Positions 47,824-59,539 of a stretch of 64,000 nucleotides of DNA are shown here, in pieces. The DNA lies in contig NC_089851.1 of assembly GCF_036373705.1 (NCBI RefSeq), positions 7,985,420 to 8,049,419 on the forward strand, written 5' to 3'. The DNA comes from Amia ocellicauda (lineage: Eukaryota > Chordata > Actinopteri > Amiiformes > Amiidae). Below the pieces are notes generated by a model that worked only from the letters and a program-made list of their open reading frames with translations, did no database searches and was not told the DNA's origin. Each line of letters opens with the position of its first letter. The stretch's first letter is position 1. Position numbers and translations under genes: made by a program.

Positions 47824-47940
47824 CTATTGGGCAAAAGCAAAAGGACATTCAAATAAAATGTTCAAATCGGTTTTCCCTCAACAGGTTTCACAGAGGACAC
47901 TTTGGTTAGAGTTTCAAATTCAGCTCTTACACCATTTAGA

Positions 47941-48262
47941 CCAGTGGCCCCAACCCTGGTCCAGGAGGACACCTACCCTGCTGGATTCTGTTCCAACTGG
48001 GCTCTCAATTACTTAATTGAACTTTAATTGAAGTAACAATCTGCTTGGATTTGACTTTTTAATTGTGTAAAAGAGTTGGTTCTTATATAGGTTATACAGT
48101 CCTATACTTAACTTAAAACCCCTACTGTTTAAAATTATGAATAAGCTCTGGATTAGGAAATGATTAGTTCAATTAAGGGTTCAATTAAGTAATTAAGATC
48201 TCAGTTGAAACAAAATCCAGCAGGGTAGGGGCTCCTCCAGTACCAGGGTTGGGAAGCCCTGA
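47941..48262. repeat. MITE family M, copy 2
   Basis: The best preserved copy. The left end CCAACCCTGGTCCAGGAGGA pairs with the right end CTCCTCCAGTACCAGGGTTG. The AT-rich core is shared with 37868-38173. Confidence 0.75.
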
Positions 48263-49664
48263 TTTAGACACATTGATTTAGTTTTTTTTTACAGGATGGA
48301 TGTGGGGGCTACTGGACAGGGGCCGGGGTAAAGAATTCATTAAAGACTTTAACACTTGACATGAAAAAGATTCTGCACTCTGGGTGGCACTCAGAGACTT
48401 CCTGTTCCACCACTAAAGCAATGCCATGATATACAGAAAACACGCATCAATAAAATGTATAACTTTAACCGCTCGTTAGGATATTAACTGAGTACAAAGC
48501 CATACTTTCTACATGTCGTCTGAGTCCGCGTCCGGGTCTATAGAGTCGAAGCTCACAGCTGATCGATAGGTATGTCTAATCTCCTCCAGGTCAACTCAGC
48601 AACTGCGTCTCTGTCACAGGACAGCCGCCAAAACTCACAGCCGCTTTTCCATGCGGCCTAAAGTGATCGCGGCGCCCGTCCGTTTGAACACGCGGCCCTG
48701 GGGCTGCAGAAACGCGCCAGTGCGTGATGACGCACTCAAGCCACGCCCCCAGCCAGGTGCGCTCAGAGGCGCTGATGAATGTCGGCGCTCTGCCCTTCAT
48801 AGAGAAAAGCAGCGCTGAGCCGCGATGGATGCAGGTCACACTAAAGAGAGTCGCTGCTCAGCTGTCTGTTGATTTGTCTTGTTCTCAGTGAGACTGAAGT
48901 GTTTGGCTGCAGGGAAACGAATCCGAATTATGCATTGAAACGATGTGAATTGAACCGAAGCGAGTTTCTGAGTCATTTCGATGTGGAAAAACTTAGCTCA
49001 AAATCTCCATGAAATCAGACAGATAGAGAGAAGAACTGGAGATGAGTTTAAAGCACAAAGCATAGTCTCTGCTATTGCAAACAGCAACCACTGGTCTTAC
49101 ACATCATACAGACTGAAAACGGTCTCACTCACACAGCCAGTGGGACAGAGGAAGGGACACACATCCGTGGGGACACAGTCCATCTGTAACTGTCCCCTGG
49201 GCCATTATTTACTGGGGGCGTCCAAGAGCCACCACGGACAAGGCAGCAGAGGACACTATATAGGCTGGCTGTGTGTGTGAAACAAGTGAAGGTATAATGT
49301 AAGATGACAAGTTGCCTCTCCACTCTCCTTTATGTCACAACATTGTACACTAAATTCAAAGTGTATCTAAAACCGTGAGAAGGAGCGAAAATATTGTATT
49401 GAAACGTGAAGAATTTCCACTAATTAGGCCACCAATTAGACCAACACCAGCCCACCTGCCATCCTTTACACGGGCCGTTGTCTGCACCCAGTGCGTATTC
49501 GGAATCGACTTTTATTTATTTCGTATTTAGGTGTTTTTGGTACGATGGCTGTGCATTTGTCGTTATCCTGCTTGATAGGGAAATGTCAGCTACACCACCT
49601 TATTCCGCAAACCTTAAGCACGTGTTTTCGTGTCTAATACAAATTTAATTGCCCAGCGTCCCCT
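48263..49664. other. Non-coding stretch with a CpG-rich patch
   Basis: 48600-48790 is CpG-rich with a GC box (CCACGCCCCC) and GTGATGACGCAC. It could be the promoter of the minus-strand kinase gene. Nothing else is recognised. Confidence 0.4.
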
Positions 49665-49928
49665 GGTTACTTATTGGATTAAACCCTTAATTGAAGAAAC
49701 AATCTGCTTAAATTTGACTTTTTAAATTGTGTAATTAAAAAGTTGGTCCTTTAATACGCTATTTATACAATTCTATACTTAACTTAAAACCCATACTTTT
49801 TCAAATAATTAAAAGACTGATTTAGGAAATTATTCATTCAATTAAGGTTCAATTAAGTAATTGAGAGCTCGGTTGGAACAAAATTGGCTAGGGGCTGCTC
49901 CCGCTTCAGGATTTAGAAACACTGATTT
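49665..49928. repeat. MITE family M, copy 3 (left end missing)
   Basis: Shares ACTTAACTTAAAACCCATAC, CAATTAAGTAATTGAGAGC and the right end region with copies 1 and 2. The left arm is largely absent. Confidence 0.65.
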
Positions 49929-50223
49929 AGAGTGACGCTCAGTGCGCAACAAGACAATTACCTGAAATATTCAAGCCATGATTATCATTAATGAATTAAA
50001 GGGGGAGGGGAAACCTATAAGTCTCTGACCATGTGGCTGCTCCAGTGGCAGGATATTGCCTTCAAAACAGCAGACCGTCCTTGTGTTGTATTTACTCTGG
50101 GCAACATCAAGCTCTTCGACCTAGAAGGAGGTGAGCATCCCTGCAAGATCTGGGATCTGCGTCTCAATATGTAATATATTCAAATAATGTAATATGGCAA
50201 CTTTTCGTTTTAGACCTACTGAA

Positions 50224-50852
<629 letters not shown>

Positions 50853-51930
50853 GGCGGCCTGGGCTGCCATGGTTGTAAAAAGAGATCCGGGGGGGATACG
50901 GAAAATTGTTCATGTTGGGGAAATACAATGTATGCATACTGATGGCGTGTGTCAGTGTGGCTTTTGTGTGCATGTTTTAAGAATATTAAGAATTGGCTAA
51001 ATCCAAGTCTGGACTGGCCGGAGTAACATTTTTAATGCATTTTACATAGCTTGTAAAGATCACCTGTTGTCAAAGTTAAGACGGTTGCCCCTCGTGATTT
51101 CGGAACCTGGGCCAATTAAGCAATTAAGTTACTAGCAGGGGACAGCCTAACACAAAGGGCTGAACAGAGTGCCCATTGACTATAATGGGGAAAACGGAAG
51201 GTCGGTCTGTATCTCCAAATTACACACCGGAATCTTAAAATCCTACACTCTTTAAAATCGCCATACATATATAAATAAATATGGTATGACCGCTGCTTTG
51301 TATGGAAGGACAGGCCTGCAATACTGCAAACCTACCGAAAATGGGACTGACTGACCATGTATATTCCGTCCTCTACATTTTATGTACACTAACCTTATTT
51401 GGGGGGAAAAAACAAAAGTGTAAATGGGTAACTATGTAAAATAATTATAAATCACGCGTAATAGTGAAATATTATAAATTCTATCGCTATCCCAGGCCTG
51501 TCCTTCCATAGCAATCAGCTGTCATTTCTACAAACTATAATAGAAATTAATTAGAGGGACAGTCAAATTGATAGTGAATTATGGCCATTTTAATGTTTAC
51601 TGAAGCAATCCTTCACAAATCACACACATCCACACATGCATTTATTAATGTTAACCTATAAAGATTCAACCCGAATAAGCACTTCAATCCTGTTAGGCAG
51701 GCGGGTGTCAGCTGGGGGTGAAATATTTAGCAGTGTCGTCTGCGGAAGACATCACACCCACACAGTCGCCTGCGGTCAACAGGTCTATGCATGCATGTTC
51801 ACAAGTCGCGTAGCTATTGCATTTTATTTTGATCTAGCTATTCGTGTCACGTAATCTGCCGAGACAATGAACATTTTCGGACCAGCCTGTTTCACTGTAT
51901 GTAAGTGTAGGCGAGCAGTGTGATTGTGCG
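50853..51930. other. Intergenic stretch, includes left arm of an inverted repeat
   Basis: The inverted-repeat arm lies at 50973-51060. The rest is AT-rich and unassigned. Confidence 0.5.
50973..51060 (+). repeat. Inverted repeat, left arm
   Basis: This sequence starts TGTTTTAAGAATATTAAG and ends TTGTAAAGAT. It reappears as its reverse complement at 52633-52735 with almost no change. The right arm has a 14-base internal tandem duplication. Confidence 0.9.
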
Positions 51931-51934
51931 CAGG

Positions 51935-52110
51935 CGCCGCGGGGCAGCTCGCTGCGCGGAAGGACCCCGTTTCCATGGAGACGAGAGACACTAAACAGCC
52001 GCGGGAGCGCGCGTGCGTTGGCTCGGCGGACTTTATTAATTAATTAATTAATTAATGAGTGAGTGAGTGAGTGAGTGAGTGAGTGGCCGTGTTGACATCA
52101 CAGACAGCCC
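51935..52110. promoter_or_regulatory. CpG-rich promoter with RFX X-box-like palindrome
   Basis: GTTTCCATGGAGAC at 51969-51982 is a near-palindrome of the RFX X-box type. It sits in a GC/CpG-rich block containing GCGCAGGCGCCGCGGGG and GGGAGCGCGCGTGCG. It lies about 180 bases upstream of the ATG of the IQCA1-like gene. X-boxes drive ciliary genes, which fits the product. The motif call is by eye. Confidence 0.55.
52034..52084. repeat. (ATTA)n and (GAGT)n microsatellites in the 5' leader
   Basis: Six ATTA/TAAT units are followed by seven GAGT units, lying between the X-box and the start codon. Confidence 0.9.
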
Positions 52111-52157
52111 CGCGGGCCGAGACTAGGGTGCTCTGCTGACGGCACTCTCTCGCAGAC

Positions 52158-52562
52158 ATGTCCCACAGGTCTGTACATGTGCGTGGAAATAACCTGGACT
52201 TTTCGTTTGTTTGTTTTATGACTTACGCAATTGAAAGAAACACTGTAATCCGATGCTATCGCTTTAATAAGTGTATAGTGTAATCTAAAGTGTAAATAGA
52301 GCATGTTTATTGATTATAGTACCCTGTGTGAGTTTAGAGATTAAGCCGGCGGGCAAATAATAAATAATACAACAGATACATCCCACTTACAATTAAACAG
52401 CCTACAGTTTCACATTTCACTCGATAAAACTAGTCTAGTCATCATTATACAGTTATAAACAAGCCATGCGGGTGTTTTAATATCACTTTTTCACTGACTT
52501 CATGTTCTGTCTTCTGAATATATTATCTGTAAAACATTCAAACTCGAACTTCTCGCGTTATA

Positions 52563-52634
<72 letters not shown>

Positions 52635-55600
52635 CTTTACAAGCTATGTAAAATGCATTAAAATAAATGCATTAAAAATGTTAACTCCGGCCAGTCCAGA
52701 CTTGGATTTAGCCAATTCTTAATATTCTTAAAACAGTCTATATATATATATATATAATGTAGTTGTGTAGTTGCAATGTCAATGTTGTTGAGACTGACAG
52801 AAGAACGAACAACAGAGTGCATTTTGGGTAAACACATTCTTGGCAACACATACTGATTGGGCACAAATTGAACCGGTTGCATTATAGACACAGTGTTTGT
52901 GTAGCTGTGATGAGCACTTTCTCTAGGGTAGATGTCATTATGATGAAAGCAAAACATTGTCTTTGGATGTTGAATAATTTTCCATCCATGTCAGTAGTAT
53001 CATAAATGCAGGTGTATTCTTGCAAGATATTCATAGATATATAATTGGGCACATCATTTGGAAAATCAGTACACTACTATAATATATTACTGTTCTCGTT
53101 TGGTTGTCTACACACTGCAATACTTGTTGTGGGTGCCTTTTTAACACCGAGGTGGCGTTATGACCCAGTCCCACCAGATGTCTTCTCTTCCAGGACCTAC
53201 GACAGACTCTGGGCCGGCGCCCACGCAGAGCTGTCCAGCCTGCTGAGACAGGAGATCCCGGCGCTGCCCCCCCGTCCGGAGAAGGACCGCGTGGTCTTCT
53301 TCCAGCGCCTGGCCACCCTCTACGTGGGCTACGTCCAGGCTTTCCGCTCACTGGAGGTGGCCTATGAGCAGCTGGTGCAGCCCCAGAAGAGACGCCTGGT
53401 CCGGGCCGTGCTGGACGGGGTGATGGGCAGGCTGCTGGAGCTCAAGAATGAGATGGTGGAGAAGGAGTTTTCTGAGTACCACTACATGGACGACGTCATC
53501 CAGGACCTGAAGCTGACGCCGGTGAGCCACAGTGTGTTACTCTGCACCCCTGTCAGTGTCTGTGTGTTACTCTGCACCCCTGTCACTGTCTATGTGTTAC
53601 TCTGCACCCCTGTCTGTGTCTGTGTGTGTGTGTTACTCTGCACCCCTGTCAGTGTCTGTGTGTGTTACTCTGCACCCCTGTCAGTGTCTGTGTGTGTTAC
53701 TCTGCACCCCTGTCACTGTCTGTGTGTTACTCTGCACCCCTGTCTGTGTCTGTGTGTGTTACTCTGCACCCCTGTCAGTGTCTGTGTGTGTTACTCTGCA
53801 CCCCTGTCAGTGTCTGTGTGTGTTACTCTGCACCCCTGTCACTGTCTGTGTGTGTTACTGTGCACCCCTGTTACTGTCTGTGTGTGTTACTGTGCACCCC
53901 TGTCACTGTCTGTGTGTGTTACTCTGCACCCCTGTCTGTGTCTGTGTGTGTGTGTTACTCTGCACCCCTGTCAGTGTCTGTGTGTGTTACTCTGCACCCC
54001 TGTCAGTGTCTGTGTGTGTTACTCTGCACCCCTGTCACTGTCTGTGTGTTACTCTGCACCCCTGTCTGTGTGTGTGTGTGTTACTCTGCAGTTGGAACAT
54101 GTAGTATTGAATATTGCACAGTGCAGATGTTCTGCTACTTGATTAATTGCTCTGAGTAGCTGGTCTACACATCTGAGAGCTGGTGTATGATGCACAATTC
54201 ACCATAATAGTAATAATGACCATATCCAGGTGAATATCTTCCCTTTTGACTGTACATCAAATCCTTAAATTCTTCCTCTCAAATCTGTGTTTTAATAATC
54301 TGGCCCATGGCTAGTGCACCATGGCCAACCCTACATATGAATCTTCTGCAGTTCAATTAAACATGGTGTCATTATTTATAGCGTTCTCTCTCTGACAGAT
54401 ACCTTTAACGTACAACTATTAGAAGGAATAACGAAAATCACAGAAAAACAAGGACAAATAAATCCAAATTAAGTCTGAATTCCAATAACCATTCTGATGA
54501 TGAAGTTTCTATGAGCAGATGCTTTCAAACGTCATAAATAACGTGATTGTCCGGAGTGCTGTTTATTCCCAAAGTCTAGTTTGGTGTGCAAGCATAACTC
54601 AAACAATTGCAGTGTTTTGTGTTCTCCACAAGATGGCCCCAACGTTAAAGAAAGCTTTTTTATTATTTGTACTGCTGCGCTGAGTACATTATTTCTGATT
54701 GAAACACTACCTTATAATCTCTATCATGTTAAAGTGTTTTGATAATTTGATAAGGTCCTTGAGTTTCCCATTTGTCAATGTTATTCTATCATGCTGCAGA
54801 AGGATGGGGATTTTAGACAGGTTTATAAGGCACTAATGTTGTATTGATATATTCAGAGTGTGCAGACTAGATCTTTACACCACCTCTTGGCTATTGCATG
54901 GATACAAATGGACTGAGAGACCTGGCAGTGCCCGGTGTCATGTGTCACGTTGAACTGTGACGGGTCTCCACAGCTCAGGCTTTCACACTGGAAGAATAAA
55001 TACCAGTGTGAAGCAGATTCTGATCTCTCATCGACTGCCTTGCAGGCAGAACTGGAAATCCCCATTCCCCGATACTTCCTGGGTGAGCGAGCCAAGGTCC
55101 TGCAGGAGAGAGCGCAGGTGCTGGCGGGCATTCTGGACAGGATGGGCGTGGCGGAGAGACCTCGGGTGAGCTCCTGTCCATTTAAAGACTCATTTTCATA
55201 ACTGTTTCAGACGCATAGCAACACTTCCATGTCATATATTCACTTCCCAAAGTACAGATTAGGCCAGTTTAGTTATTAGTCAGAACCCCACTAGGTGGCA
55301 CCAGAACTCAGAAGACCGACCCGGGCAGTCCTGTCTTGTCCCTCCATCATAAGTTAATGGCCTGGCTCGTTGCTGAGGGGAAATGCCCTTTTGATTGCAG
55401 CACATTTACTGTGGGACTGGGCAGTTCACCCACGGCGCAGAGTAATGACCCGTATCGTTTTCTGAGAAACACACTTTTGAATAATGTGTTGTTTTCAGCT
55501 CCAGTGTGCTTTGCACTAGAACGCATTTGTGTTTTTCATTGAATTAATTGCTTTGACGGGTTTCATGTGACTTGGACAAAGTAGTCGTAATAACAGTCAT

Positions 55601-58600
55601 AATACAAAGGCCGACTAGAGGATGAACAGAGTACAGCACAGCCTCAAAGTGCAACACAATAAAGACAATTCTAAATGAATAAAACAAACTGAGAAATATC
55701 ACTCGCTGCAGTTATTTGAGAATGGCTAGGAGAGTACGGTGCAATGAAGGTGATATTGTTGTGCTAACCTACTCACAGCTGTATACACTCACCTAAAGGA
55801 TTATTAGGAACACCTGTTCAATTTCTTATTAATGCAATTATCTAACCAACCAATCACATGGCAGTTGCTTCAATGCATTTAGGGGTGTGGTCCTGGTCAA
55901 GACAATCTCCTGAACTCCAAACTGAATGTCTGAATGGGAAAGAAAGGTGATTTAAGCAATTTTGAGCGTGGCATGGTTGTTGGTGCCAGACGGGCCGGTC
56001 TGAGTATTTCACAATCTGCTCAGTTACTGGGATTTTCACACACAACCATTTCTAGGGTTTACAAAGAATGGTGTGAAAAGGGAAAAACATCCAGTATGCG
56101 GCAGTCCTGTGGGCGAAAATGCCTTGTTGATGCTAGAGGTCAGAGGAGAATGGGCCGACTGATTCAAGCTGATAGAAGAGCAACTTTGACTGAAATAACC
56201 ACTCGTTACAACCGAGGTATGCAGCAAAGCATTTGTGAAGCCACAACACGTACAACCTTGAGGCGGATGGTCTACAACAGCAGAAGACCCCACTGGGTAC
56301 CACTCATCTCCACTACAAATAGGAAAAAGAGGCTACAATTTGCACAAGCTCACCAAAATTGGACAGTTGAAGACTGGAAAAATGTTGCCTGGTCTGATGA
56401 GTCTCGATTTCTGTTGAGACATTCAGATGGTAGAGTCAGAATTTGGCATAAACAGAATGAGAACATGGATCCATCATGCCTTGTTACCACTGTGCAGGCT
56501 GGTGGTGGTGGTGTAATGGTGTGGGGGATGTTTTCTTGGCACACTTTAGGCCCCTTAGTGCCAATTGGGCATCGTTTAAATGCCACGGCCTACCTGAGCA
56601 TTGTTTCTGACCATGTCCATCCCTTTATGACCACCATGTACCCATCCTCTGATGGCTACTTCCAGCAGGATAATGCACCATGTCACAAAGGTCGAATCAT
56701 TTCAAATTGGTTTCTTGAACATGACAATGAGTTCACTGTACTAAACTGGCCCCCACAGTCACCAGATCTCAACCCAATAGAGCATCTTTGGGATGTGGTG
56801 GAACGGGAGCTTCGTGCCCTGGATGTGCATCCCACAAATCTCCATCAACTGCAAGATGCTATCCTATCAATATGGGCCAGCATTTCTAAAGAATGCTTTC
56901 AGCACCTTGTTGAATCAATGCCACGTAGAATTAAGGCAGTTCTGAAGGCGAAAGGGGGTCAAACACAGTATTAGTATGGTGTTCCTAATAATCCTTTAGG
57001 TGAGTGTAGGTCAGTAGTAACAATTTGTCCAGATTGTGTTGTGCTTGGCTACATTACTTCTTAGATGTTGTACTTTTGGAGAGGCCGACAGCAAGAATGC
57101 ACCAGGCTAGTGCAAATACTTTAATATCAGCATAGGACCTTTAGTTTGATATAATTGTATACATTCTGTTTATCAGGTTGTCCTATTTAGTTTTGTCTTG
57201 TCTTGCCTTTTTGTGGGTATTCCCCCTTCCTATACAGATGCTGGAGTGCATAAAAACAAATAAATAATAGTTTAAAAATAAGCAGAGCAGCACAGCTATA
57301 ACTTGTGCCAAGTCCCTGTTATTCTCATCCAAATGCTTGTGGCAGTTGACACTTTACTTCACCAAATTACATTTATTTCACCAGCACATTTATATCTATA
57401 AAATTGGGAGAAATAAGAACGATACAACTTTGTTATCCTAACCACCGGGCATTTTGAAAAGAATAATAATAATTTAGGGACCAACCCTAAAGCACAAACA
57501 GAAACCCATATAACAGGTAAATTACACAATATTTCTCAGAACCCAGGATATTAAATCTTGACGGCAAGTCCAGGTTGTAAATTGCAGTTTCTGCCTGAAT
57601 GTATTTTTATTAAGGATCACAGGGATGAAAAGTTAGTTTTTAAATAGGCTGTAGCTACCAAACATAGTGTTGTTGTTTGTTAACAGCCTTCCAAGCTAGC
57701 GAGAGCTTCAATTTTCATCGAGCGTTGTGCCCAGCCGAGGAATCCCCCCCCGATCGCACTAGGGACAGAAATAAAGGGCAATCGACTGGCGTTACCCTGT
57801 AAAAGGTGTCGGATAATATCCACTCTGGGATGATTCACTGTTGCTCTGAAGTGCTCCAAAGAAAACAAGGCCGCTCAAGTAAACAACTCACTTTCTTCAG
57901 TGTTTAAAGTTATGGGTTTATACGGCTGCAAATGGGATTTTAAGTGCACATCTAACGGGATCTGCCCTGCTCTCACCCGTGTGGAGAGATCTGGCACGCC
58001 CCAGAGAACACACTTCAGTTTGCCTGCGGGCTGCGTCGACCCCAGCTGAGGATTGAACTCACAGCCTTGCGCTAAATGCCTCTGCCACTCTCTTGCAGGC
58101 TCGGTGCGCTCCGACGCCCGTCTCCTGGAAACAGACTTACTTTCAGGACATGTTTGTCGTTCACTTCACAAACTAACTCTTTGCTTTTAACTAAATTGGG
58201 TGACTATTCACTTTCCGCAGATCGCAGCTCGTTTGGCCGTACATTCACCGCAGCCCGAACTGGCGAATTGACAGGTGGAGGCACTGTTAGGCGAACGCAG
58301 CCGAGGCCTCGTTGTGTTCATTTGAAGATGGGCAGACTGAAATAGGCTGCACTACTCTATTGAGAGATTTCATTTATGAAGACAGCTGTATCTTCAAATG
58401 AGTTAGAAAGACAAATTATACAAATAAAATTTGTGTCATCTTTAAATGTCTGTTCAAAATAGTTTTTACTCTGAATACTCTGAAAAAATGACAGGCCACG
58501 AAGAAGCACAACTAAGTATAAAGACTAACTATGTGCTAGATGTATGGTTGTAAACCCAGAGTAAGCAGTGCTTGGACACCCCTGGTTACATGCGTACCAA

Positions 58601-59539
58601 TGAGGCCCAGCTGAGAGCAGTTCAAAGACTATGCCACCAGAGGTCCCCAATGCACTAATTTATTTATAATTTGGCGAACGTGTGCACACAGGCAAATTAA
58701 ATCACCTGACAGAAGTGAAGAAAGGTGTTACTATTAAAATATTTTTAACTGGTCTAATGAAAAAGCTTTGAAACATTCCTGCAGCAACATTGTCTCATAT
58801 CACTTCTTGTTTTCGTCAATTCTGTCAACATTATGTCAGTATTATGATGACATGTGAAGTGAAGTGCAGTTTTATTCCGCTCCCGCAGGCGGCCGCGGAG
58901 CGCCCCCTGAGCCTGGAGGCGGCCGTGAGGCTGGTCCAGGTGTCGGAGAGAGCCCGGCAGGGCCGCCTCAGGGCCCAGTTGAGGAGGGAGTTCCAGCGCG
59001 ACGAAGAGAGGCGGATGAGAGCCAGGGCCGTCAGCAGGGAGCAGGCCGCTGTGCGCATGCAGAAGGTGGGCGGAGAGAGAGACGTGGGGCTCCGCGTGAG
59101 GGTTCATCTGTGCACACCTGGCAAACTGGAAGGACATGCAAGGCGTTCTTGGAGCAGCACTGCATTGGGTGTTATTTTAAGATCATATATGATGAATAGT
59201 ACTGGTCACTGGTGGATATTTTAAATCCTAGCAGGCACACACACAGATGTAACCCCCCTAATTAATGAGTCTAGAGTCCAGGACACTGTAATGTGTATAG
59301 ATAATCAAGGCATTAACACTTTCCACACTTGTCAAACTCCTCGATTCGTGACTGTTATTCTGGTGACCAAGGTATCTATTGGTACGTCATATACTGGTCC
59401 CCTAGTGGTGCAGATGGAACTGAATGATACACATACTCGGGTCAAGGTTTCATTTCTCTCCTGACAGGTGTGGAGAGGTTTAAAACAAAGGAAGAAAACC
59501 AAGAGAGAACGAGAAGAAGAGATGGTCTTTATTGGCATG
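52158..59539 (+). CDS. iqca1l: IQCA1/IQCA1L-like protein, first five coding exons (partial)
   Basis: Exons: 52158-52168 (ATGTCCCACAG, 11 bases), 53194-53521, 55046-55165, 58889-59065 and 59468-59539. All phases fit. The protein begins MSHRTYDRLWAGAHAELSSL. It continues with LATLYVGYVQAFRSLEVAYE, GVMGRLLELKNEMVEKEFSE and YHYMDDVIQDLKLTP. The next exons give AELEIPIPRYFLGERAKVLQ, SERARQGRLRAQLRREFQRD and an IQ motif split across exons 4-5 (AAVRMQK/VWRGLKQRKKT), then EEMVFIGM. These match the N-terminal half of IQCA1, known as DRC11 of the nexin-dynein regulatory complex in motile cilia. The AAA domain is not seen in this window and presumably lies downstream. IQCA1 and IQCA1L cannot be told apart for certain. 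The H2B neighbour favours IQCA1L, from memory of mammalian order. Confidence 0.88.
52566..52632. repeat. (GT)n/(TA)n microsatellite
   Basis: A short GT run leads into about 27 TA repeats, immediately next to the right arm of the inverted repeat. A smaller (TA)n is at 52738-52757. Confidence 0.9.
52633..52735 (-). repeat. Inverted repeat, right arm
   Basis: Reverse complement of 50973-51060. It carries a duplicated AAATAAATGCATTA unit near 52660. It lies in intron 1 of the IQCA1-like gene. Confidence 0.9.
53530..54092. repeat. 30-bp minisatellite in intron 2
   Basis: About 18 tandem units of the form TGTGTTACTCTGCACCCCTG plus TCAGTGTCTG, with CACTG, TTACTG and CTGTG variants. It begins within ten bases of the exon 2 donor. 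All plus frames stay open through it, but it is intronic. Confidence 0.92.
54093..55045. other. Intron 2 remainder
   Basis: Unique AT-rich intron. Nothing recognised. Confidence 0.5.
55786..57006 (+). mobile_element. Tc1/mariner DD36E element, copy 3 (1221 bp, complete)
   Basis: Inside intron 3 of the IQCA1-like gene, same orientation. The ends match copies 1 and 2, with TA at 55784-55785 and 57007-57008. The transposase frame is uninterrupted. Confidence 0.95.
55934..56974 (+). CDS. Tc1/mariner transposase, full length (346 aa)
   Basis: Same length and organisation as the 27484 copy. The helix-turn-helix reads ISQSAQLLGFSHTTISRVY, with His where copy 2 has Arg. Catalytic D155, D246 and E283 are all kept in SDESRF, QQDNAPCH and LNPIEHLW. 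It differs from copy 2 at about ten residues, including RRMVYN for RRMGYN, HWVPL for HRVPL, IWHKQ for IWRKQ and HLVES for HFVES. Some changes touch residues that look conserved among the three copies, so it may be weaker or inactive. It lies in a host intron and is not a host gene. Confidence 0.92.
   Translation: MGKKGDLSNFERGMVVGARRAGLSISQSAQLLGFSHTTISRVYKEWCEKGKTSSMRQSCGRKCLVDARGQRRMGRLIQADRRATLTEITTRYNRGMQQSICEATTRTTLRRMVYNSRRPHWVPLISTTNRKKRLQFAQAHQNWTVEDWKNVAWSDESRFLLRHSDGRVRIWHKQNENMDPSCLVTTVQAGGGGVMVWGMFSWHTLGPLVPIGHRLNATAYLSIVSDHVHPFMTTMYPSSDGYFQQDNAPCHKGRIISNWFLEHDNEFTVLNWPPQSPDLNPIEHLWDVVERELRALDVHPTNLHQLQDAILSIWASISKECFQHLVESMPRRIKAVLKAKGGQTQY
57009..58888. other. Intron 3 remainder with a possible tRNA-derived SINE remnant
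   Basis: On the minus strand, near 58100-58025, GAGTTCAATCCTC resembles a tRNA B box. It is preceded by GCATTTAGCGCAAGGC. No tail is visible. I see no exon here. Confidence 0.4.

Noticed and set aside
53532..54159. Three overlapping plus-strand frames of Cys/Leu/Pro-rich repeats
   Set aside because: They are translations of the 30-bp intronic minisatellite in all three phases. Exon 2 of the IQCA1-like gene has a good donor before it.
58025..58100. A tRNA gene on the minus strand
   Set aside because: A B-box-like word is present, but I could not fold a cloverleaf or place a clean A box. At best it is a SINE remnant.
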